NCBI GenBank assembly: GCA_034509495.1 | Contig: CM067506.1 | Coordinates: 20,513,892 to 20,577,891, forward strand | Length of the DNA stretch: 64,000 nucleotides | Reading direction: 5' to 3' | From: Acestrorhynchus altus | Lineage: Eukaryota > Chordata > Actinopteri > Characiformes > Acestrorhynchidae | Shown: positions 25,801 to 38,800 of the stretch, piece by piece | How positions within the stretch are numbered: the stretch's first letter is position 1 | How the letters are laid out: each line of letters starts with the position of its first letter | Translations under genes and position numbers: made by a program | Notes under the pieces: generated by a model | Database searches by the model: none | Seen by the model: the letters and a program-made list of their open reading frames with translations, nothing else | Told to the model about the DNA's origin: nothing

Positions 25801-28800
25801 TAAAGTTCTATTCTATTCTATTCTGTTCTATTCTATTAATACCCCCAAAAGGAGGGTGTGCATAACATTGCATTTGACATTTTCACAATGTGCAAATCCA
25901 AAGAAAATTGGACCAACCGTGGCCTCCACTCCAGTCTTGGGAATGTTACATATGACAGAAGCATCTTGGGTGTGTTTGAATGTCCAGGGCTGAACCTCTT
26001 GGAAGAAGCAATCCAAAATAGAGCGTTCTGCTCCGGTGCACTGAACAGAATTCATATGGATTGGGCCCGTGCCTGAAAAACATCAATACATAAACATCAC
26101 AAATTACACACAAAGATTTCTAATTCCAAAGCTGTAATTGCAGGTTCCCCACTACTGACATGATGTGATTTTGGATTCTATATGAAATTCTCCAGTCTAA
26201 TTGTGTAACTTGGGTACATTCATTTCTACAGATTGCTCTTTAAGAAAAGGTGGTGAGGGGTTTTTGCTATTCCTGTAATTCAACATCCAAGTACATTCTA
26301 TAGTAGAGGAATTCATACTAATATTACTGCTCAGCCACTACTCTAATATCAGTTTGAGAGCATGGCTACCAGCAGTTGAAAAAGACAACGATCAGTTTGT
26401 ATGCACTGGCTCGTTTGCATAAAATGTACCATCACAACTGCAGCTCATGGATAACAGGTATCAGCTTGGTCTGTCTGGCACCTCTGTGTAGATAAAGACT
26501 ACAACATTTGAAGTGCAGTCACAGATCATTTCCTACTTTGTTTACTAACAACAAAAACATGGCCAGACTCCCTTTCAGAGCACTGGGCCCAGTAGGCACG
26601 TCATGAGTTTCATGGTGAAAAAGAGCTCTTAGAATGAGCAGGAACACAAATGTGAGGGGGGAATTCTGAGGAAGAGTTGTTTGAAGCGTAGGGGAGTGGC
26701 TGTGGACAAAAAAATGGTTGTCTGAAATTGCAGTGTGCCATGTTTTGTTAAATTCTACAAGTCATCAAAAGGCCATTTTCGACTCAGCCACTGAAATCTT
26801 CACCAACTGTTTAGCTACTGGGACAAACATGATAACCACATTATCTAAAGGAAGACCTGCCCAGCAACCAGTTTCACCAGAGTTCTGGGAAACCATTCCT
26901 CTATTGAAGGATTCATATGAGATTGGTTTCAGCCTTGAGGGTTCATGCGGACATATACCTCATCGAGAAAATTACATATAGAGACAGAAATATACCATTG
27001 GTTAAAACAGGAAATAGAGACTCATGCATTGTCCCTGTAATTTTGGCATCTGATGATGTGATCGAGAAAAGCAGCAGATATGCAATTTAACCTCAGTTTC
27101 CTCTCATCACATCTGAGCATCACCTTGAAAATGATAAAGAAAACTAGGACAGTCATAGATGACAGTCATCCTGCTTTAAAAGGGCAAACCATAGATTATG
27201 CGGCACTAAAACGGCCAATGGAAAGGGAGTGGCTTTGGTAACATACTGCACTCAACAGTTTCACAAGACTGTGGTTTTAGAAAAAAAAAGACCTTTTTCT
27301 CTCTTTCTAAAATTAAACAACATATAAATTCATATTGATGGTGTTTTCGCAAAGGGATGTTTATAATAGCATTTAAAAATCACATTACATTACTACAGAA
27401 GTCCTGTTTGTCTGAGCCAAGAGAAACAGATTTAGAAAAATAAGGATAATAATAGGACAGTATAATATAGGCTATAGATCTTCATGCCAAGACCAACTTA
27501 AATGTATTACCAATTCTGGGTGGAACAAGCACACAAGATCCATGTTTTTGGGAAATGGGATCAGAGAGGCTATTCCCTATGTGACCTCACTGACGTAATA
27601 TTAGTCTGCTGGCACAAAAAGTCATCTAAAGACACTATCAAAAATGGTCTCACTTTCATCCTGCTGGGAGTTCTGGCTTGAGGGAAGGTTTTCTATGAAG
27701 CATGTTGCTTGTTGGTGCAGTGTCACTCAATCATAAGCAGGATTATCGTGCTATGTGCAAATCAGATATCAGATTGGAGTCAGAATGAGATATGCTTCAC
27801 TAATACTCTATGGCAAAAGTTTGCAGACATGTATGCATGAAAGAACATGCCTGCGTAAGAGCTCTCACTTCTGACCTGTCAGATCCCTGTTCTATAAGGC
27901 AGGAATGTCTGTATAACCTACACACCACCATTAAAGCCCACTTTTCCCTCTGGTGACCACAGCCTGGCTGTGGATCTGAGCTTGTCGGATTATGAGTGTC
28001 TCAGACTCTATAGCCGTGTTCTGTCATCTGTGTGCTAATTTATGCCCTGTTTTCACTAGTATATGTTTGTGGCCTCGGCTGCACTTGGTAAATTATACAT
28101 AGTTACAAAATGTCTAAAGAGTGCTATGGTAAAATGGAAGAATGGAAATCGTTTTTGAAATCCCAAGTTCTTCATCATAACTGCTGAGCTTTAAACTTCA
28201 CAAAGCAGAAACACAAACATAGCTGCATCAGCTAGGCCTACACTTAGCAAGCAGATAGCAAAAAATGTCTGAAATTTACATTTGGATTTAATAGCATTTC
28301 ATAGTATAAATTTGGTTGGAAATAAAGGGTTACATCTTGAAAGCCAAGCAACCAAAAATACCTGAACAGAATTTCAGTAAATGGGACAAAAAAAAAATGG
28401 CTATGAAAATTTGTGGTAGCCAGACCTAGTTGTGGCAGCTATGTTTTCCTGCTCTTTACAGAGTCAAATGTAAAATATGTTATTTTTTGTTGAAAACTAC
28501 TGCAACTAATGAAATATTTTACAAGCTATAACTACCATAATTATTAATTTAGGTTACCTTAGCAATAACATATGATTAGTATTTCTTTATGGGCACCATT
28601 AGAAATAAGGGTATAGATGTAATAGTAGTGGTTTGCCACCAACCAATCAAAAGTCATCACTCCTCCAAGTAGTGCTGTAATACCATCCTTAACATACAGA
28701 ATGAAGACTTCACTGAATGAGCGTAAACTGATATATACTTCAAATATCTCACCTTGGCCCATGTATGCTCCAGGAAGAGCCTCTTTGGCAGTACCAAAGC

Positions 28801-30235
28801 CCAGCTCCCTGCAAACCACACTGGCAGAGGCATGATCCCAAAGGTGGTCAACCACAGTTCCCCATTTTCCTTCACGCAGAACCTCTACCCTGCCCTCACC
28901 CAGACGAGGTCCTGCCTTAAGACGAACCACGGGCTGTGAGAAGGGAATATAAAAGGCATAAGATAAGCAGGTGTTTTTGGTATTGCTATTTTCTAACAAT
29001 ACAAAAACAAAAATAACAAAGATGATCTGACCTATTTCCAGTATATATCTACTTAAGATTCTTGAGGTGGGCCAGAGTAGTGTTAGAAGTCTTGCCAAAG
29101 GACTCTTATTGGTGTAGCACAGCCCAGAATGCGAATCGAAAACCAGTCACCAGAGTGGAGGCTGACTGATTGCACCACACCAACCACCAAAAGTCCCTCT
29201 ATATCAGTGCAAACATACAGTTTCTGTACCTTGATAGGATGTGGGGCCTGAGGTCTGCCTGAGGACATGCGTGAGAACTGGGGTCCTGGCACACATCGAG
29301 CCACTGCATGGCGGCCATTCCTACAAGGCGTAGAGCTGCGGGGGATGGACAGCTGGGCATGACATTCTGTAATACTGGACTCGGTACCCAGGCAATGCAT
29401 CTTCTCCACCCAGAAACTCTTCTTTTTGGCCATGAAACTCAACCTGTGGATAGATGGACAAAATTGTGACTGAATGCCCACTGGGTTATAGTACAATACA
29501 TGTAAAGTATAATACATATTATATGTACAATGTTACATGGCCTTTTCCCATATCAGCATAATACAGAACAGGCAGTACCTGGTAGATGGATCTTTAACTT
29601 TTTCATCCCATATTTTTCTGAAGGGAGACAAAAGACAAAATATATTACTGAAAGGAAATGGTTTTGATCTTTAAAGAAGAAAATGCACAAAAGTAGCCAA
29701 AGAACAGATTTTCAACACATAAGAGGTTTGACAATACTGTAGTTCAGTCAGCTAAGAGCAACACTTTATTTTGAAGATTACACGGTTTACCCAGATAAAT
29801 ATATGTCCAATATAAATATCTTAGAAGCAAAACAAGTCTAGGAGAACATGTGGTTTTGTGGTAAACAAGCAGTTACTGTAGGAACTCATTGTTCCCACCT
29901 CTAAACCAAATCAGGTCCAGTTACACTCTTTCATACAGGATATTCTGGTGCACTTGGAATGTCCTGCTTATACTTACAAGGGTTTACAAGTAAGTTGTGT
30001 ATGTGTAAGTTGTTCATGATTGCAAACAGTAAAATCTGTGGCCATGTAGAGTGACTGACTATGCTACAACAGACAACATTTATCATCACAAGTCTCCCTG
30101 CCCCCAATCAATTCCTAACACATGAAAAGAAATAAATATCAATATGTACATTCACTAAAACTAATGAACAGCACATTCAATTGTGAATGTGGGTGTTACT
30201 TCTAAGAAACAGTTCTAAGTTCAACATAAATCAAA

Positions 30236-30275
<40 letters not shown>

Positions 30276-30319
30276 GACTTCTAACAGCTCTAGAGGTCCA
30301 AGAATGCTTTCAAAATCGT

Positions 30320-30351
<32 letters not shown>

Positions 30352-33300
30352 CATTTCGGGAAGTATGAGTGCTGGCATGCTGGAATGGGTGAGGCAAGGC
30401 TGCCCACAAAACAAACTGACCTCCACAGAGCTCCAGCTGACCAGAATCATGATCAAACACAGCAAACATGAGAGAGTGTGAGTATGGGATACGATCATCG
30501 CCCTGTGAAAACATTTATTGTTGCAGTGCACTACTATGGCACCATTCACCATGAAGACACCTAAATTATATGTCCAAATATTTGTGGTCACCACTTCTAA
30601 TGAATGCACTCAGCCAGGTGCATCCATTGCTGTAGCCAAATTCTGCCAATACAATAGGACTCACATAAACATTAACCAATTGGTGCCATGCCTAATGCCT
30701 GGTATGGGCTAGAGGGGTATAAAGGCACCAAGCATTGAGCTGTGTAGCAGTGGGACTGTGTTTTCTGGAATGATGGTGCTCCATCCCAAATGAGTTGGGG
30801 ATGAGATGGGGTGGTGATGATCCAATATTCTGACCTCAATAATGTTCTTGTACTTGATTGCAAACAAATCCACACAGCAATGCTCCAACATCTAGAAGAA
30901 AGCCTTACTTGGAGAGCAGAGACTCCAAGAAAAGCAGGATAAACTGTTTTTATTACCCTTGATTTCAGAAGAAATAATGAATGAAGAGGTTTCCCAATTC
31001 TTTTGTCCATATGATGTTGCATGCAGTTATCCTCAATATTTGCTTCAAGTAAATATCCCTAAATTTAACCTTTAAACACTGTTTAAACACATGGCCAGCT
31101 TTGTTCTGTGGTTACCTTTGCTGTTCAAACTCATGAGATATTCTGCTTTTCTGTGAGTAGTCTACACTACCCTTGATTCTTGACTAAAGCTCACTATGTG
31201 CAAATACGTTCATTAAATGGAAGTTACAACAGCAGCTTCAAAGTCTGATGATTTGAGAATTGTTGAATATCTACAGAGGTCCAGGGAATTCCATACTACT
31301 GGGTTTTGCAGCAAGGGGCTATTCTCAGTTTAGCACTTGCTCAGCTGTGCTTTCAGTTTAATTAGCCTTATAAAATATTTTAGATGTTTCCATCATGTGG
31401 TGCTTTGTACTAACATGTTGTTTTCATAGTCTAGACAGAGATAAATCTCAGCACCCCTTAGGTTTATCTAAAAAAAAAAAAAGCACATTAATGAAAAAGC
31501 TTATATTTATGGAATATAAGCTACGTTATGGAAAAGCTATATTAAGCCAATATGCTGTTACTCAGCTGCAATCTAAAAATTCAACAAGCTGGAGGCTTGA
31601 GAATAATTTGAAAATCTGGACATGAATGGAACATTAAGCCTATTGTGACCCTGAAGAATCTCTTCAGACAGTAGTGGTCTGTTTTTAATTTGTCCTGACA
31701 GTCTCTGGCACGAAAACACCCACCTGCTCATGTAATTAGTCTCGGAGTTCCACCCTCAGTTTACAACTAAACCAGTGAAGCTTAATGATAGGGAGGGCTG
31801 GTCTGTTTTCACACCACAATCTTGCTACTGTTTTAAGCATCATTCTAAACATGCAGTCCAAATTCCTTAAAAGATCCTGGCAGAGTGTGTGCTCTGCTGT
31901 ACCGATGTGCATATAAAATGTTCAATTTACATTTTGAGCAAAATTTTATTACACATTTTATTTTAAAGATTTTTGCAAAAGCAGTGTAACAGTATGTTCT
32001 ATAATGTACTTTTAACTGTGTAAAAAAACAAAGTGTACTAAAGTTCTGTTTTGGAACTATTAATTTGTACTAAAGCACTACTAAAAGATAATTTAAATTA
32101 TACTAACATACATTTAATATATACTAAGTTTACTGGTCATGTTCTCCTCTCTTCTAACACAGTTTAAGTATATTTGTCTGCTAATTACATCTTGGAACTA
32201 CACATTTAGATATGCTAAATATGTGATTAATAAGCTCAGTGGTCATATTACAGGAATAATTTAAGCACTCTTTTAATGTGTTAAGTGTTCAATCAGGTAG
32301 CTAAGACTAATACACCCACTGTGCTTGTGCACAAGGGAATTTGTCCTCCACATTTAACTCATCCACACAGTGAGACACACACATATACTCCAGGGAGCAG
32401 TGAGCACACATGCCCAGAGTGGTGGGCAGCCCTATCCATGGCGTCTGAGGAGTTAAGTGTCTTGTTCAAGGGCACTTTAGTCATGTCCTGCCAGTTCAGG
32501 AAATTGAACCAGGAACCTCCCCTAAACCCCATGCCATGGCCTTTTTTAATGTAAATCACCAATATGCTTATATATTATCTTTTTAATTAGTTAAAAATGT
32601 GGTTCTAAAAAAGCAACTCAATTAAGTACAACACAATTTAAGTTACATTCAATTTTATTATTATGTGAATGCATAACTGACTGAATCAATGCATTCAAAA
32701 TGATTTGAAATAAAATTTAGAAGTTTCGAATGTTGGATTAAAACTGTAAACAACTGCTTCTCATATAAAGTTTCTATTTTAAAGACACAAGGTTTTGCAA
32801 TGACAGAGACAAGATAATGTAACTATAGTCCATCACCCACTTGACCATAGAGTCATTGCGTCATTGAGCTCTGGTAAGCCTCCTATAGTTATGTAATTGT
32901 TGCTTCGACTCACTCAACATTTAACAATTTGCTGATTGTAGTTTTCTGCTTCCATAGGTGACACTTACTTTACCTGACAAACAACACTGAGTGGTATATT
33001 TAGACTGAGAGCTCCAAGGCTTAAAACCAAATTATAATTAGATTTGAGATGGAGCTGACTTTCACAGGGGAAAATAAATCACAAATCTTGTAGGTGGAGC
33101 TCTTTTTACCCAAATGTAAATGGTTAAATACTCGCAAAAAAAAGCAACATTTCTTCTACATCCAGTTTGTATGCAGAAATCAATCTCCAGCCTGAATTCC
33201 TGATGAGTTTGAAAGCTGTTCAAGATCAAAAGTAAAAAAATGTAGTACAATCAAACTGAAGCATCCACTGGCACTACAAAACCTATCAAATGATAAAATA

Positions 33301-35791
33301 GTTTGAAGTTAAAACACCGTCCTTGTCTAAAACAAGTTAAGCAATGGGATATTTAAACCAAACTGTGGTCTAAGCCTTCAAATCTCCTTGGTGACACACA
33401 GTGGCAGCTGCTGACACAGCAGCCCATAGTGTGCTGCTATAATTGAGCGCCCTTTTCCCCTTCACTTGAGAACCTTAGAAATCCTCAGCCCCTTAACATG
33501 TAATTACAACATCTACTGTGGAGCATCCAACAGAAGCAGCAATGGGGGTGGAGTTGCTTGGACTTTCAGAGACGCTGAGTGGGCGAATGAAAAATTTTCC
33601 TTGTCTGTCTCGACCAAGTCTGGAGCCGTGTGGACTGTTCCAGCAGGCACGTACAACATGGAGAGGTCAGGTTCCGGACGAGTTTGCTCGTCTAGGCTGC
33701 AGAGCCAAACTGAGATTGCTTAGAAGATACTGCAATCACTATAAGCTCTAATTCTAGACAAAACACTACCTTCCCACAAAATGTCCAAGTCATGGGTGTC
33801 AAACTCCTGGATGGGAAGAAACTTGCACAGATTAGTGTTTTCCTACTTCTAACTCTTGAAGGTCTTGCCAGATAGTAGAGGTCTTTTGTTTGACCTCTGG
33901 GAGAACATTCCAAGAGATGAAGCAATTCAATAATGAACAGACAACATCAGAACATCTAGAACATCTTGCCTCACAAAATCACTAAGCAGTTGAATATTTT
34001 TCGAGGTATGTTTCTTAAAAACAAATGTAGCCATTTTTCTCAAAAGCACTATGACACAAAGACACAAGGTACTGAAAGAAAGGAAAGAATTACAATGGAA
34101 AGAAGTTTGTGTTAAACTATATGCACCCAAACATTAATGTTACAAGTCCTTTATACTGTAGCATGCAAATCACAAAAAAAGCAATAGAAGTAAAAAGGAA
34201 AGATAAAGTCTGCTGGAATAATCATAGCAGAACCAGAGAAAATCTTGTGATGTTGCAAAATTGGACAAAAAGCATTTTTTTGCAACAAAGCCTCCAAAAA
34301 GACAGAAAAATGCTGGTAGAAAAAAACAACAAACCTGCTATTTCAAAAATGAACCTGAAGAAAATCAGCTTTATTACATTTTAACCAAAATCCCAAAGCC
34401 CATATTTTGAAGTTGCTGGTTGTATATTGTATAAAAGACAGCTAAAGGAGTGCTATTAAAATTACTCTCTCCAAAGACACTCTGGAATGAAACAAAATGA
34501 CTTGGTGAGAGAGAGAGGGAATGGACCTCCTCAGCTACACTGCTATCCTATATTTATGTTCTAGAAAAAGCATCATGCTAAAGCACTAAATATATATTTC
34601 CTGCCCATGTGGCGCTGTGAGAAAATTCTAGGGCCACCACAGTCCCACAGATTGGCACTCAAGCTTTCACATATGCACATATGTATATATTAGGCATGTG
34701 GGAAGACCATGGAGCAGCAGCTCACTAACACTAAGTCTTCTAGGGCTAAAAGGTAACTTTCAAGGGAATCTGATTTGAAACGCTGCAGTCATATTAATAC
34801 AAAAAAGAGTTCTGGGAAAGCTAGTAGGCATATATACTATATAGGCATATACAGTATAACACTAGTAGGCATTTATCATTCAGCAAGTCTCACTGAAACT
34901 GTGGCTTATAAGAAGTGACCAGCTGAAGGACAACAGCAACATTTTAACAAATCATGTATTTTGTGTGCAATTCTCTTGAATAGGTATCAGAACCAATTAC
35001 AACAGATGCATTAAATATGTCAGATAACCTACTGACAAATGCAAGAACCGATAAATATCAGACTTCATATAGGACCACTCAACTGCTAAGTATATATACT
35101 GAAACCATAAAAAAGACAAATGCAATCATATCGCTGTCATACAGAAACCTGTCTCTGAAACGGTAAACCTCTTTACGTGAATGCAAAGAGATTTTACTTC
35201 ATGTAAATCAATATTTCTTTCAATATGTTTATCATGAAATATTAAACAACGCAAATGACAGCAAGTGTCTTTATATACATAACATGGTTTTAACATGATC
35301 ACAAAAATAAACAACACCTTATACACCTACACCTACTTCCTACTGACAGCATCACCTGCAACCACAGCACCACCCAAGCTGTCATCAACTACCCCTTCCA
35401 GAAACACTAACGCTGCGCAGTAATACCAGATAGATGTCTTTCATTTCACCAACACTGTGTGACAAATATAACTGCTCGTCAAAGAGGAATATCTGAGGCA
35501 TTAACATATAACAGATACAAACTGAGCAAGATTTACAGGGATAGACTGGATATATGGGTGTGAGCAGCTGAAAGGAGCCAGTCAACACACAACGTAACCT
35601 AACCCTATCCCTAAAAATGAGTCACTCTGTTTTGATTGTTATATTCATTATATGTAAAGTTGTGTATTTCCAGTCTTTGTTTTACTTTTAAATTATATTA
35701 TAAATTAATATTCAAATGAACATACTGGATTTTATTAGCTAAGTTACACTTAAAATGTATGTCAGTATGTTTTTACATTGATGTGAGTCAC

Positions 35792-35853
<62 letters not shown>

Positions 35854-38800
35854 TAGTTTGTGCTTGATGAGTTCTGAAACTGTAGTTTTGAAGAAGTTCT
35901 CTTCTCACAGAATTACCAAGTGGTAAACTCAGCAGACAAACCTTGAATTTGAGAAGAAGAGTCATGAAGGAGGCCTACCATAAAACTATTAGCACAACAA
36001 ACTAATGCTGTCACCACTAAAAGACCGTTTGTGGTTTCATATTGATGCCACTCTGCAAGAACAATCAACAGGGATATTAGACCCTTTAACAGAAACCTAA
36101 AAGCTTAAGCCAAGCATTTCATCTCCAGAATTGGGTGTGCAGATACCATCAGTAAGTTCGCAGAGATCTTTTTATCATTGTCTGAGAGCTCAGGCTTGTA
36201 AGAGGTGCCCAGAGGGAGGAGATAAGCTGAACGAAAGATGTGTTACAGCAAATAGAGAAGGTGAGTTAAAAAAACATTTTACTATATGTCGAGTATGGAA
36301 CCTTCAGTGGTAGTCTTTCATATTGTCAGTGTGTTCTAAACAAATAAGTTTTGGGGAATAGCATTTTTACAATCAAGAAATAACAAAGCACCACTGAAAA
36401 AGAACACTTACATTGGTTTTGGTAAAAGTCTTAAGTCGTGATCTAAAATCTTAAAATCTAAAAGCTAAAATCTTAAAAATGGCATTCAAGTTAAGCAGTT
36501 CAGCAGAACAGTTCAGAGACACGTAATACAATGACAAATACATTTTGTTCCATTGGACAAAGAGGAACGTACTTGTATGTATTCATGTTGGGCTGAGAAG
36601 CATCAGGGAATCCCAGCATGCCACACACCACTCTGCTGCTGTTCAGACTCCAACCTTTATCGCACACCTGCCTCCATCTCCCAGCATGCTTCACTTCCAC
36701 CACACCTTCTGTCACTAGTGCACGCTTCTTCGTAACCATCAAAACTGGACGCAGACGAACCTCTTCTATATTCACCTTTCTGGCAGACTACAGAAAGAAA
36801 AAGAGAACCAGGGTGATTGGTCTATTGGTCAATTAGTCAACAAGTCTATTGGCTGGTAGAACATGAAGGGCATAATAAGCTAAGCTTATTAATTACATTG
36901 CTGCCACAATAGTGCCTAAACTGCTGGAAAAAGACTAGTCATCAGTCAAATTCTGATCACCAGTCAAACCATAATATGTTGTATTTTGGATGCTAGTGTG
37001 CTGGTCAACCAACATAACCTTGCTCGCCCAGCTAAACCGTCATCTTTTATGTATTTCATACTAATTAAAGCTATTTATTTTCAGCAAGGTGAGAATATAA
37101 ATTATCATGTAGAATTATATTTCCATAAGATGGAGAAAATAAGTCTGGCTCATTGTGAAAATAATGCTCATGTCAGAAGTCACTAGACTTGCAGGTACTT
37201 GTCTCGCTGACTACTTACTGGATAATGTAACTGCTGTCTGGAAAACTGCTGTCTTGAGAAGTCTTGTGGATGAGCATTCCCATGCCAAGGAGAGGGAGAC
37301 CTTGGACTGGAGTAGATATCTTGCCAATGGTTTGAGGTGGTAATATTTGTTCTAAGAGCAATGGTATGACCTCTCCTGGAGACTCCAGGGTGCACTTGAT
37401 CCAGCCTCCTCTCAGCACTACATACCACCCCCAGATCTTCAGAATGCTTGCAGTCATGGACCCCCCATCCATTTGATTTGCACTCTTTCAGGGATTTCTC
37501 AGAACCTTCACAGCGCACGTTATCCATCCAAATAGGACCTTTGGCATGTTAAGAATGTACAAAGAAGATAGAAAGAGTTAACATGCATACCACCATAGCT
37601 GCCATATCCATGGCACACATAGTATAGTCAGCATAATATGAAATGTCTGAAGACATGAGGTCATGCACTGCTTAAGGAAAAGTAAGACATGTCTTCAAAA
37701 AGACTTCAAAAAGCCATACTTATCTTAAGGGATTTAAGGAGGGTTCATGTGAATCCCTCTGAGTGTATGTACAGTATTTGCTGGATGGGCTAACTGAAGC
37801 CTTTTGTTTAGTTTTAATGGCAGTGCTGTCTTGCCAAGTCGTGTTACACTTGCCTTAGTTTACTGGGGATTTTTATTGTTGCCTTAAATTTAAATTATAG
37901 GAAAGGGTAAGTCAACGTAAAGAACAGCAGACTTTTATATTTATTCAACTTTTTAACATGCATTGTAACCACACAGTCAACCTTGTTTTGCAATGAAATT
38001 GAGATAATAAAAATCTGCAGAATCTGTCTTCAACTGTGTGATCGTATTTCCTTCAATGAATAGGGTATGTAATGCTGATTGTATCCTCTGGTTGGAAATT
38101 TCACAGGTTATCATTGTCTGAAAGCTGAGAAAAAGCAGAAGTGTACATGTTTGACATTTATTTTAAGGAAAGGTGAGGTAAGAGAAGAATATGATGGAAT
38201 TTTACGTTTTGCACTCCAAACATTAATTGTTGAATGGCAGAAATATGACAATAAAATGTATTATAAATATAGGTTGCCCAAAAAAGTGACCTCTCAGTTG
38301 GGTTGCATGGTTAGGGCAAAAACAATTGAATTTGTTAGCTCAGCATAAACACAGCATCATATTGCCAATTTTCTCCATATGCTGTACCTTCAGACTGGCA
38401 TATCTTTGTAACACCTATTTTCTTTTTCATAATATTTCTGCCATAGCCATCCTAGCTGAGCTTCATTGCAGAACACTGCATTAAACATTGCTATCTACTA
38501 TAACTATACGCAGGTAGCAATAGAAATAGCTTATTCTCTGATAAATGCTATGAATATGAGAACTGAAGACCATGCAAAGACCATGCAAACCTGATTAAAT
38601 TCTAGTTCCATGGTGCTGCATAATAAAATTTGTGCTGCTGGAATTACACTAAAAAGTCAACCAGCAGGTTGACTTGTGTATTTGCTTCATGGGTGGGTAT
38701 TTTTCCGCTTCATGTCCTTTTAAATCAACTCACAAACCAAGAACGGTTAGACGTAAGGACTGTCCTCCTCCACTCACCCTCTCCCTCTCCATACTTGGCA

